64,000 nt of DNA from Planctomycetota bacterium (GTDB lineage Bacteria > Planctomycetota > Planctomycetia > Pirellulales > UBA7805), in contig QQVP01000119.1 in the NCBI GenBank assembly GCA_003389215.1, positions 248,001-312,000 of the forward strand, in the 5' to 3' direction. The position numbers and the translations under genes are program-made. Below, piece by piece: positions 43,615-51,108 of this stretch (positions within the stretch are counted from its first letter, which is position 1; every line of letters begins with the position of its first letter). The notes under the pieces are model-generated. The model was not told the origin of the DNA. It ran no database searches and saw nothing but the letters and a program-made list of their open reading frames with translations.

Positions 43615-45363
43615 ATGCAGGGCCAAGGATTCGGCAAGCCGTTTTTGCTTCTTTTTTGCAGCGGCGCGACGCTGCTCTACGGCGCCGGTTGCCAGCAGGC
43701 GGACGATCGCGACGCGCCGCCGGCTTCCATGTCGCAAGATGCCGGCGTCCAGGACGTCGCTCGAGATGACACGGACGCGCAGGGTCAGGGTGTCGTCGCG
43801 GAGGCTGCCACCGGCCGACCGGCCCCGCTGAGCATCGACGCGGCTTCGACCGCGGCGGTCGCCGATGCGGCTCCGACGAACGGGCAAGTCGCCCCAGCCT
43901 CGCACGAAGGTGCGGACTCCGAGACCTCGTCTTCCGACCATGGCGGCGCCTACCGGCACGGCAAGTCGGCCAACAACGACGACAAGCCGAAACTCGACGA
44001 GCAGCTTGCCGCCTGGAAGGAGCCGCAGTTGATTCTGCTGCTCTCCGGCGGTCAGCACGGCTATCTCGAACCGTGCGGCTGCGCCGGGTTGGACAACATG
44101 AAAGGGGGCCTCGCACGGCGGCACACGCTCGTCCGCCGTTTGGAGAGGCTCGGCGCCCCGGTGATTGGTCTCGACGCCGGCGACCTGGTCCGCCGCAGCG
44201 GACCGCAGGCCATTATCAAGTATCAGCGTTCCATCGATTCCCTGCTGACCATGCGCTATCAGGCAATCGGTTTCGGCTTTCCTGACTTGCGGTTGCCGGC
44301 CATGGATCTCGTGGCGGCCGTGCCGGCCGATGGTCGCCCGACCCCGTTCGTCTCGGCCAACGTCGGTCTGATCGAGCTGGGCGACGAGACGATCAGCGCC
44401 CGCTACCGCGTATTCGAGGCGGGCGGGGTGAAGCTGGGCGTGACGTCCGTGCTGGTGGGCGACGAGCTGGAAGACGTGGCCAACCCCGATCTGGTGATCG
44501 TCGACGCGGAAGAGGCCCTCGCCGAAGTCGTGCCCGCCTTGGAAGCGGCCGGCTGCGATCGACTGATCTTGCTCGTCTCGGGCGATCTCGAGGCCGCCGC
44601 CGCGCTGGCCGCGGGGGCCACCCAGTTCGACTTCGTCGTCACCCCGGGCGAGAGTGACCCTCCGCCGCCGGCGCCGAGCCCGATCGAAGGCAGCCAGACG
44701 CAGCGCATCGAACTGAGCCACAAGGGCATGTACGTCGGCGTGCTGGGCTTTTTCGACGACGCCACGACGCCGTTCCGCTATCAGCGGTTGTCCATCGACA
44801 GCCGCTTCGAAGATTCGGCCGAGATGAAGGCCATGTTGGCCTCCTACCAGGAGCAGCTGAAGTCGGAGGGCTTCGAGCGGCTCGGCATCTATTCGCAGCC
44901 CGCTCCGCACGACGACAAGTTCGTCGGCAGCAAGGCCTGTCAGGCCTGTCACCAGGCGGAGTTCGACATCTGGAAAGAGAGCGGGCACAGCCACGGCACC
45001 GATACGCTCGTGCATCTCAAACCGCCGCGGCAGTACGACGCCGAATGTCTCAGTTGCCACGTCACCGGCTGGCAGCCGCAAGACTATGTGCCCTTCGACA
45101 CCGGCTATGTGGATCTCGAAAAGACGCCACACCTGGTCGGCGTGGGGTGCGAAAACTGCCACGGGCCGGGCGGGGCCCACGTCGCGCTCGAGACGGCCGC
45201 CGAGAACGGTGACGAGGTCGACGAGGATCGCCAGGACACGCTCTACCTGCAGATGCGCAACACGATCGCCGACGCCCGCAAGAACACCTGCACCCGTTGC
45301 CACGACTTGGACAACAGCCCCGACTTCGACTTCGATACCTACTGGCCGAAGATCGAGCATTGA
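43615..45363 (+). CDS. Tetrahaem cytochrome c lipoprotein with 5'-nucleotidase-like N-terminal domain
   Basis: The 582-residue product starts with a lipoprotein signal (LLYGAGC, lipobox cysteine about residue 26), a disordered Ala/Asp linker to about 120, then a metallophosphatase/UshA-like domain (GGQHGYLEPCGCAGLDNMKG and VIGLDAGDLV) without the full set of metal ligands. The C-terminal part (about 435-565) has four CXXCH haem sites: Cys442, Cys478, Cys512 and Cys559, matching the cytochrome c554-type arrangement. It is probably anchored outside the cytoplasm and passes electrons. AGGAAGG stands 7 nt before the ATG. The substrate is unknown; a sulfur or nitrogen compound is possible. Confidence 0.87.
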   Translation: MQGQGFGKPFLLLFCSGATLLYGAGCQQADDRDAPPASMSQDAGVQDVARDDTDAQGQGVVAEAATGRPAPLSIDAASTAAVADAAPTNGQVAPASHEGADSETSSSDHGGAYRHGKSANNDDKPKLDEQLAAWKEPQLILLLSGGQHGYLEPCGCAGLDNMKGGLARRHTLVRRLERLGAPVIGLDAGDLVRRSGPQAIIKYQRSIDSLLTMRYQAIGFGFPDLRLPAMDLVAAVPADGRPTPFVSANVGLIELGDETISARYRVFEAGGVKLGVTSVLVGDELEDVANPDLVIVDAEEALAEVVPALEAAGCDRLILLVSGDLEAAAALAAGATQFDFVVTPGESDPPPPAPSPIEGSQTQRIELSHKGMYVGVLGFFDDATTPFRYQRLSIDSRFEDSAEMKAMLASYQEQLKSEGFERLGIYSQPAPHDDKFVGSKACQACHQAEFDIWKESGHSHGTDTLVHLKPPRQYDAECLSCHVTGWQPQDYVPFDTGYVDLEKTPHLVGVGCENCHGPGGAHVALETAAENGDEVDEDRQDTLYLQMRNTIADARKNTCTRCHDLDNSPDFDFDTYWPKIEH

Positions 45364-45687
45364 GCCTCTCGAGCCCAGGCGCGACCCGCGCCGCGAATCG
45401 GGCCACGTGCGTGTGCCAGTGGGCGATTTCCGCACGCCTTGCCGACGGGCTGTTTCTGCTTGGTGCGTTGGGGGGGAACGGCCCCGTCGCACGAGCCGGC
45501 TCACGATCTCGCTATCCTGCAACGGTTGCACTAGTTGCGCACCCGCGCCTCCCCAGCTTGGGGGCGGCGGCCGCCGCCCGTTTCGGTCCTCGGGATCGAC
45601 TCCGAGCTACAGTTGGAGGGACACCGACCAGAGTCGCAATTCCCGCGATTTTGGCGGTTTCCGGGCCCCCAACTAGGATCGAATTCC
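45364..45687. other. Intergenic region of 324 bp
   Basis: No gene recognised between the tetrahaem lipoprotein and the redoxin fusion gene. A TATCCT (about 45512) could be a -10 box but lacks a partner. Confidence 0.35.
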
Positions 45688-47532
45688 ATGAGTTCCCTGC
45701 GGTTCTCCTGCGCCATGGTCGCCCTTCTCGTGGGCCTCGGCTTCGTCTCGCCGGTCGCGCTGCGCGCCGCGCCGCTCGAGCTGCCCCGCGACGCCGCGAC
45801 CCGTCCGCAACTGCAGAGCATCTACTCCGAGTTCCACGACGTCACCGAGCTGGTCGATGACGAGACCCGCGCCGTCGTGTTCTGCTTCCTGGGCATCGAC
45901 TGTCCCGTCGCTCAGCAGTACCTGCCCCGGCTCAAGGAGATGAGCCATCGGTATCACGACCGCGGGGTTCGCTTCTATGGCGTCTATCCGAACCAGCGGG
46001 CGCACGTGATGCGGATGGCCACCCACGCCCACGACCAGGACATTTCCTTTCCGGTGTTTCGCGACGAAGGGCAGCGGCTCGTCAAGTGGCTTGGTGCCGG
46101 CGTCACGCCCGAGGTCGTGGTGCTCGACGCCCGCTGGGAGAAGAAGTACCAGGGCGCCATCGACGACCAGTTCAAGAAGCGCGGTCGACGTCGCGTGGTC
46201 AACGAACACTTCCTGGCCGATGCGCTGGAGAGCGTCCTCGCCAAGCAGCCGGTCGCGGTCGCCTATCGACCACCGTCGGGTTGTCCCATCGAATCGGCCG
46301 GACGTCGCCCGCCGCAGCAGAACTTGACGTTTTATCGCGACGTGGCCCCGCTGCTGCAGAAACACTGCCAGTCGTGTCACCGTGATGGGGGTGTCGGTCC
46401 TTTCGAGCTGGCGACCTTCGACGACGCCTACGACAGCGCCGAGCGAATTCAGATGGTCGTCGAAGAGCGACGGATGCCGCCCTGGCACGGCTATCTGAAT
46501 CCGAAATTCGGCGAGCTCAATAACGACAAGCGGATGACTCGCGAAGAGATCCGCACGATCGTCGACTGGATTCGCACCGGAGCGGCCGAAGGCGACGCCG
46601 CCGAGGCTCCCCAGCCGATCGCCTGGCCGGCGGCCGATGCGTGGGAGATTGGCGAGCCCGACTATGTCTACCGCATTCCGCCCTTCCGTGTGCCGAAGCA
46701 CGGCATTCTCGACTACCAGTTCTTCCGGGTGCGGCTCGACTTTGCCGAGGACCGCTGGTTTCGCGCCGTTCAGGTGAAGCCCGGTAGCACCGACGTGGTG
46801 CATCACATCGGCTTGCACATCGTGCCGGCCAATGAGAAGGAGTTCACCGGCTTTGCCGGCATGGCCGAGCTGTACGGGCTCAACGCCGAAGGGGCGATCC
46901 TGATCAACGACTATGTGCCGGGCGACACCTACAACGCCAAGGTCTACCCGGCCGAGCAGGCGGTGCGGATTCCCAAGAACTCCGATCTGATCTTCGAGCT
47001 GCATTACACGCCCAACAATCGCGAAGCGGTGACCGATCGCTCGATGGTCGGCTTTGTGTGGGCGGACGCGGCCCCGGCCGAAGAGGTCTTCACGGCCGTC
47101 TATCGCAAGCCGATCGGGCGGTTTCGCATTCCCCCGCACGCGACCCACCACGTGATGCACGACACGTACTACTTCCGCCACGACGTCCTGGTTGATGCCA
47201 TCCGGCCGCACTTCCACCTGCGGGCCAAGTCGTTCCGGCTGGAGATGGTGACTCGCGACGAGCTTTCCGGCGAGATTGCCGACCGGCAAACGATCTTGAC
47301 CGTGCCCGTCTGGGATCCCGACTGGCAGCGGACCTACGAACTGAAGACGCCGCTGAAGATTCTGGCCGGCACCGAGCTGTTGGCCACGGCGGTGTTTGAC
47401 AACTCGCACTTCAATCCCAACAACCCGGACCCTGCCCAGGAGGTCGAGTGGGGACAGCAAACCGAGGACGAGATGTTCAGCGTGCGTTTCAAGTATCGCC
47501 GCGCCGAAACCTCGCCCGAGAACCCCCGGTAG
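45688..47532 (+). CDS. Exported redoxin - cytochrome c - copper monooxygenase-like fusion
   Basis: The 614-residue product has a signal peptide (AMVALLVGLGFVSPVALRAA), a thioredoxin-like domain (about 35-195; Cys72 in FLGIDCPVAQQYLPRL, a single peroxidatic-type cysteine), one haem-binding motif CQSCH (Cys227-His231, planctomycete cytochrome type, followed by GGVGPFELATFDDA), and a C-terminal domain like copper type II ascorbate-dependent monooxygenases (peptidylglycine hydroxylase fold) with paired His372-His373 (VVHHIGLHIV) and His508-x-His510 (IRPHFHLRAKSF). Oxygen-dependent hydroxylation in the periplasm is an inference. The next gene starts 13 bp after its stop. Confidence 0.87.
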   Translation: MSSLRFSCAMVALLVGLGFVSPVALRAAPLELPRDAATRPQLQSIYSEFHDVTELVDDETRAVVFCFLGIDCPVAQQYLPRLKEMSHRYHDRGVRFYGVYPNQRAHVMRMATHAHDQDISFPVFRDEGQRLVKWLGAGVTPEVVVLDARWEKKYQGAIDDQFKKRGRRRVVNEHFLADALESVLAKQPVAVAYRPPSGCPIESAGRRPPQQNLTFYRDVAPLLQKHCQSCHRDGGVGPFELATFDDAYDSAERIQMVVEERRMPPWHGYLNPKFGELNNDKRMTREEIRTIVDWIRTGAAEGDAAEAPQPIAWPAADAWEIGEPDYVYRIPPFRVPKHGILDYQFFRVRLDFAEDRWFRAVQVKPGSTDVVHHIGLHIVPANEKEFTGFAGMAELYGLNAEGAILINDYVPGDTYNAKVYPAEQAVRIPKNSDLIFELHYTPNNREAVTDRSMVGFVWADAAPAEEVFTAVYRKPIGRFRIPPHATHHVMHDTYYFRHDVLVDAIRPHFHLRAKSFRLEMVTRDELSGEIADRQTILTVPVWDPDWQRTYELKTPLKILAGTELLATAVFDNSHFNPNNPDPAQEVEWGQQTEDEMFSVRFKYRRAETSPENPR

Positions 47533-47545
47533 GAGGCAACCTGCC

Positions 47546-49426
47546 ATGTTCCGACTTGCCCGACTTCTCGCCCTTGCCGCCGTGTGGACGCTGTTGCCGG
47601 CCGCCATCGTGCAGGCCGAGACGGCGCTTGACCAACAGATCTCGCACTATCGCGAACTGCTCCGCCGCGGTACGAATCTGCAGCCGCTCGGGGCCCGCGA
47701 ACTGGCCGCCAGCCGCCGCTCGCTGCTGGTGGCGACCGGTCGGCTGGAAAGCTACCTGAGTCGGGCGGGTACCGACGCCGCCACGGCCTGGAAGCACGAC
47801 CTGCAGTGGCCCGCCATGCGCGCGACGCTCGAGCGCGAGCAGCCCGACCTGGCGGTGCTCAAGTCGGCCCGCATGCGTTACTTCCGCAACGTGCCGGGCT
47901 TGGAAGAGCCGGCCTTCGTGACGCTGCGGTCCCGCCTCGATGACTTCCTCATCCGCACCCGCTACGCCGAAGCGGCACTCGCCCAGCAGGATTCGCAGCG
48001 GCTGCTCGAAGAGTTCGCCCTGCGTCTGGCCCGTTATGAACGTCACCCCACCCGCGACGACGCCCTCGCCATCGGCCAAACACTGACCTTTCTGGAGCTT
48101 TCCGGCAGCGCCTCGGACGAGTTGCTCGACACGCTCCGCGCCCGCTTCGATCACCCCAACGGCTTCCTGCGGGTGAGCAACCGACTGATCGGCTCGATGC
48201 TGCGCCGCGTGATCGACGACGTGCGGCCGTTCAACCGGCGTTCGGGACGAATCACCACGCGGGGTACGGCACGCACCACGGGCGACGTCTACCTGCAACC
48301 GGTGCCCTCGACGGCCGACGCGGCCTTCGACATTCGGCTGATCGGCACGATTCGCTCGCCCGACATGGTTTCGCGTCAGCGCAACGTGGTGGTGCGCAGC
48401 ACCTGCGTCACCCAGGTCGACGCCCGCAAACGGGTTCGCGTTACCAACGGCGGCATCACCTTCGAGTCGGCCACGGCCAACTGTCGCAGTCGGTTGGAGA
48501 TCGTCGACGTCGACGCCCCGCGTCGTTTCGTCGAGCGACTTGCATCCCGTCGGGCCAACCGTCAGATCTCCCAGTACGAGGCGGAAACCGAAGGCATCGC
48601 CCGCCGCGAGATCTCCGGCCAGCTCGACACGGAGGTCGACGTGCCGATCAAAGAGGCCAACAACGTCTTCAACAATCACTTTCGCGTGCCGAGTATCCGT
48701 TTCGGCGCCTGGCCCAAGCAGATGGATTTCTACAGTCGCTTCGACCACGTGGGGGCCAACGTTCACATCGCCGGCACCGGCCGCATTGGCGCGCCACAGC
48801 CGCGGCTGCCCGACGCCGACGAATTCGACCTGGGACTGCTGTTTCACGAATCGTTCCTCGACAACTACTGTGCCGCGATGTTTGCCGGACGGACGATCGT
48901 CGACCGCCAGTGGGCCAACCTGGTCAGCATCATGACCGGTCGCGAGCCGCGGTCGTTGTGGGTCCACGACCGCACGCCCAGCTGGTCGATCACGTTTCAC
49001 GAGTTGCGTCCGCTGGAAGTCGACTTCGACGACGACCGCTTTACGATTTCGATTCGCACCCAGGCGGCCACGCGGGGCGAAGAGCTGCTCGATCGTCCGG
49101 TGCTGCTGGCGGCGACCTATCGGGTCGAGCTGGGACGCGACGGCGCGGTGCTCGTCCGCGAAGGCGATCTGACCGCACAGTTCGACGACGGCTTGGACTC
49201 GGCGTCGGCGGAAGCGGCGGCGGCGTCGGAAGGGACGAGTCTCGAGCAGGAGATGCTCGCCATGCTGGCCTACAAGTTCAACGGGGTGCTGCAACCGGAG
49301 ATGCACTTCGACGGCCTGGTGCCGCCGGCGGGCGGTTCGCTGGGCCGACTCCGCGAGATCGAGATGCAGGCCTTCCGCGCCCGCGAGGGCTGGCTCACGC
49401 TGGGCTTCCGGCTGCGCGGGGATTAA
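47546..49426 (+). CDS. Conserved exported protein of unknown function (626 aa)
   Basis: I do not recognise a family. The product has a signal peptide (FRLARLLALAAVWTLLPAAI, cleavage near VQAE), an alpha-helical part to about residue 230 (ETALDQQISHYRELLRRGTN), then a beta-rich part with DVYLQPVPSTADAAFDIRL, RNVVVRSTCVTQVDARKRV and EADDFDLGLLFHE-type segments. TAGGAGG stands 6 nt before the ATG. It overlaps nothing and follows the redoxin fusion by 13 bp, so it is almost surely co-transcribed with it. The stop codon TAA lies inside the left palindrome flanking the RAYT gene, which can also serve as the terminator. Confidence 0.85.
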   Translation: MFRLARLLALAAVWTLLPAAIVQAETALDQQISHYRELLRRGTNLQPLGARELAASRRSLLVATGRLESYLSRAGTDAATAWKHDLQWPAMRATLEREQPDLAVLKSARMRYFRNVPGLEEPAFVTLRSRLDDFLIRTRYAEAALAQQDSQRLLEEFALRLARYERHPTRDDALAIGQTLTFLELSGSASDELLDTLRARFDHPNGFLRVSNRLIGSMLRRVIDDVRPFNRRSGRITTRGTARTTGDVYLQPVPSTADAAFDIRLIGTIRSPDMVSRQRNVVVRSTCVTQVDARKRVRVTNGGITFESATANCRSRLEIVDVDAPRRFVERLASRRANRQISQYEAETEGIARREISGQLDTEVDVPIKEANNVFNNHFRVPSIRFGAWPKQMDFYSRFDHVGANVHIAGTGRIGAPQPRLPDADEFDLGLLFHESFLDNYCAAMFAGRTIVDRQWANLVSIMTGREPRSLWVHDRTPSWSITFHELRPLEVDFDDDRFTISIRTQAATRGEELLDRPVLLAATYRVELGRDGAVLVREGDLTAQFDDGLDSASAEAAAASEGTSLEQEMLAMLAYKFNGVLQPEMHFDGLVPPAGGSLGRLREIEMQAFRAREGWLTLGFRLRGD

Positions 49427-49472
49427 ACGGGACAGGTCTAATTTATCGCTAAATTAGACCTGTCCCGTTTAA
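49423..49472. repeat. RAYT-flanking palindrome, left copy (23-bp arms, 4-nt loop)
   Basis: Arms 49423-49445 and 49450-49472 are perfect complements around the loop TCGC. It contains the stop codons of both the 47546-49426 gene and the RAYT gene, so it may also serve as a bidirectional terminator. Confidence 0.9.
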
Positions 49473-50140
49473 TGAAGGCGTGGTCGGCCTCGGCGACGCA
49501 AGGTGGATTCCAGGCCGAGTCGTTGTGCTGTCTTCTTGGTCCACGCTTCACTGCCATAAGGTTGGCCGCGGGCGAGACAATTTCGCAGGGCCTGTAACTC
49601 TGCCTCGGTCTGCGGTTTGTTCACATAATCAAGCCAGTTTCTTGGTTTCGGCACGGGCCAGTCGCCGAGTATCTTGCGCTGCGAGGTCGTCCCGTGTATG
49701 CGACGCCACAGGCTTGACCATCTCCACTCTTCGGACTTTGAGACCAGATTAGCGCGCAACGCGTTACGTTCGACGTAGCGTACCGCTTGATAGAAATACT
49801 CGTCTGTCTCGATCGGAAACGATTTGTACCGGCCCTGATAGACGTGGCCCATGCCAACTCGTTGACGATGTTCTTGCCAGTTTCGGACGTGCGTCACACT
49901 GAGTTTCTGCATGAACGCGGCCATGTCGCCATCGTTCTCGGGCCACAGCACGAAATGCCAGTGATTTGGCATGATCAAGTATGCGCATATGCGAATCGGG
50001 CAGCTCTCCAGGGTCTTCTCCATAATCTCTTCGAAAGCCTGGTAGTCACGATCCTTGCGAAATAGGCGCATTTGACCGACGCCACGATTCAGTACGTGGA
50101 ATAGCATTCCGCCGGGCGCAATTCGGGCAGTGCGGGGCAT
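49469..50140 (-). CDS. REP-associated tyrosine transposase (RAYT, Y1_Tnp)
   Basis: The 223-residue product is a Y1-type HUH nuclease. Its start PRTARIAPGGMLFHVLNRGV is typical; the HUH motif is NHWHFVLWP (about residues 57-65), the next block is KLSVTHVRNWQ, and the catalytic tyrosine is in the region ESDEYFYQAVRYVERNALRA (TDEYFYQAVRYVERNA). KRVGMGHVYQGRYKSF-like sequence (VGMGHVYQGRYKSFP) is also characteristic. It lies between two copies of a 22-23-bp-armed palindrome that it probably recognises. The Arg-rich C-terminus (RRRGRPRLH) fits DNA binding. Length is normal, so it may be active. It differs from IS200/IS605 by lacking a TnpB partner. Confidence 0.92.
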   Translation of the reverse strand: MPRTARIAPGGMLFHVLNRGVGQMRLFRKDRDYQAFEEIMEKTLESCPIRICAYLIMPNHWHFVLWPENDGDMAAFMQKLSVTHVRNWQEHRQRVGMGHVYQGRYKSFPIETDEYFYQAVRYVERNALRANLVSKSEEWRWSSLWRRIHGTTSQRKILGDWPVPKPRNWLDYVNKPQTEAELQALRNCLARGQPYGSEAWTKKTAQRLGLESTLRRRGRPRLH

Positions 50141-50208
50141 CGTGAACGTAGCCTACCAAGGTGCGGCCCAAGAAGAAACGCAAAGCCTGTCGAAACTCGA
50201 CAACGAAT

Positions 50209-50256
50209 TAAACGGGACAGGTCTAATTTATCCGTAAATTAGACCTGTCCCGTTTA
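50209..50256. repeat. RAYT-flanking palindrome, right copy (22-bp arms, 4-nt loop)
   Basis: Arms 50209-50230 and 50235-50256 are perfect complements around the loop TCCG. The same arms occur at 49423-49472 and 41370-41434. Confidence 0.9.
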
Positions 50257-50263
50257 TTGCCCG

Positions 50264-51016
50264 CTACCCCGCGTCGATCTCGGCCATTGCCTCATCCGGC
50301 AAATTGAAATTGGCCGACACGTTTTGCACGTCGTCGTGGTCGTCGAGCCGCTCCATCAGCTTGAGCACCTTCTTGCCGGTCGCCGCGTCGAGATCGACCG
50401 TATTCGTCGGAATCCGCGTGACCTCCTTCATCTCCGCCTCGATATCGGCCGCTTCGAGCGCCTCGACCACGTCGCCGTAGACGTCGACCTCGCAGGTCAG
50501 TTGCAGCTTGTCCCCTTCGCGGGTCACGTCGTCGGCGCCGTGCTCCAGGGCCAACTCGACGAGCGTGTCTTCGTCGACCGCCTCGGGCGCGAACAGGAAC
50601 AGACCCTTCCGCTCGAACATCCAGGCCACGCAGCCGGTGCCGCCGAGCTTGCCGTCGCAGACCTCGAAGATCTTGCGAATCTCGGGTGCCGTGCGGTTGC
50701 GGTTGTCGGTCAAAATCTCGCAGAAGACGGCCACCCCGCCCGCCCCGTAACCCTCGTAGACGATCTCTTCGAGATTGCCGCCCTCGAGCTCGCCCGTGCC
50801 CTTCTTGATCGCCCGTTCGATGGTGTCCTTGGGCATGCGGGCCGCCTTGGCGTCGGCCACCGCCAGCCGTAGCCGCGGGTTCTGGTTGGGGTCGCCACCG
50901 CCGAGCTTGGCCGCCACGATGATCGCCTTCGAGCACTTGCTCCAGACCTTGCCGCGCTTGTTGTCGATGAGGGCCTTCTTGTGCTTGATCCCGGCCCAGT
51001 GGGAATGACCTGCCAT
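50264..51016 (-). CDS. yebC: YebC/PmpR family DNA-binding transcriptional regulator / translation factor
   Basis: The 250-residue product has the family opening AGHSHWAGIKHKKALIDNKR (the usual W-N-I is W-A-G-I here), then WSKCSKAIIVAAKLGGGDPN, RMPKDTIERAIKKGTGE, the YEGYGAGGVAVFCEILTDNR region and GCVAWMFERKGLF. YebC proteins regulate genes and, in recent work, help ribosomes at proline stretches. The ATG at 51016 was taken where conservation begins. The right RAYT palindrome ends 7 bp beyond its stop and could be its terminator. Identity is secure. Confidence 0.94.
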   Translation of the reverse strand: MAGHSHWAGIKHKKALIDNKRGKVWSKCSKAIIVAAKLGGGDPNQNPRLRLAVADAKAARMPKDTIERAIKKGTGELEGGNLEEIVYEGYGAGGVAVFCEILTDNRNRTAPEIRKIFEVCDGKLGGTGCVAWMFERKGLFLFAPEAVDEDTLVELALEHGADDVTREGDKLQLTCEVDVYGDVVEALEAADIEAEMKEVTRIPTNTVDLDAATGKKVLKLMERLDDHDDVQNVSANFNLPDEAMAEIDAG

Positions 51017-51108
51017 GTTGCTCGACGCTCCTCTCGTTCGCGGCGGCGTCGTCCGCCGCACCCTTCCGACTTGTTCCCGCTTGCTCGGCTGACTCGCCTG
51101 TGCCGGTC

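Larger units (their letters stand above)
49423..50256 (-). mobile_element. RAYT element: tyrosine transposase bracketed by two REP-like palindromes
   Basis: The unit of 834 bp is one RAYT gene with palindromes of the same family at both ends. Arms are identical and only the four loop bases differ (TCGC and TCCG). This is the arrangement expected for a REP-associated transposase, which in proteobacteria cuts and moves single-stranded palindromes. An orphan palindrome at 41370-41434 belongs to the same family. No target-site duplication was identified. Confidence 0.82.

Noticed and set aside
49469-50140. IS200/IS605 insertion sequence
   Set aside because: No TnpB gene is present, and the flanking identical palindromes plus the RAYT-type N- and C-termini fit a REP-associated transposase better.
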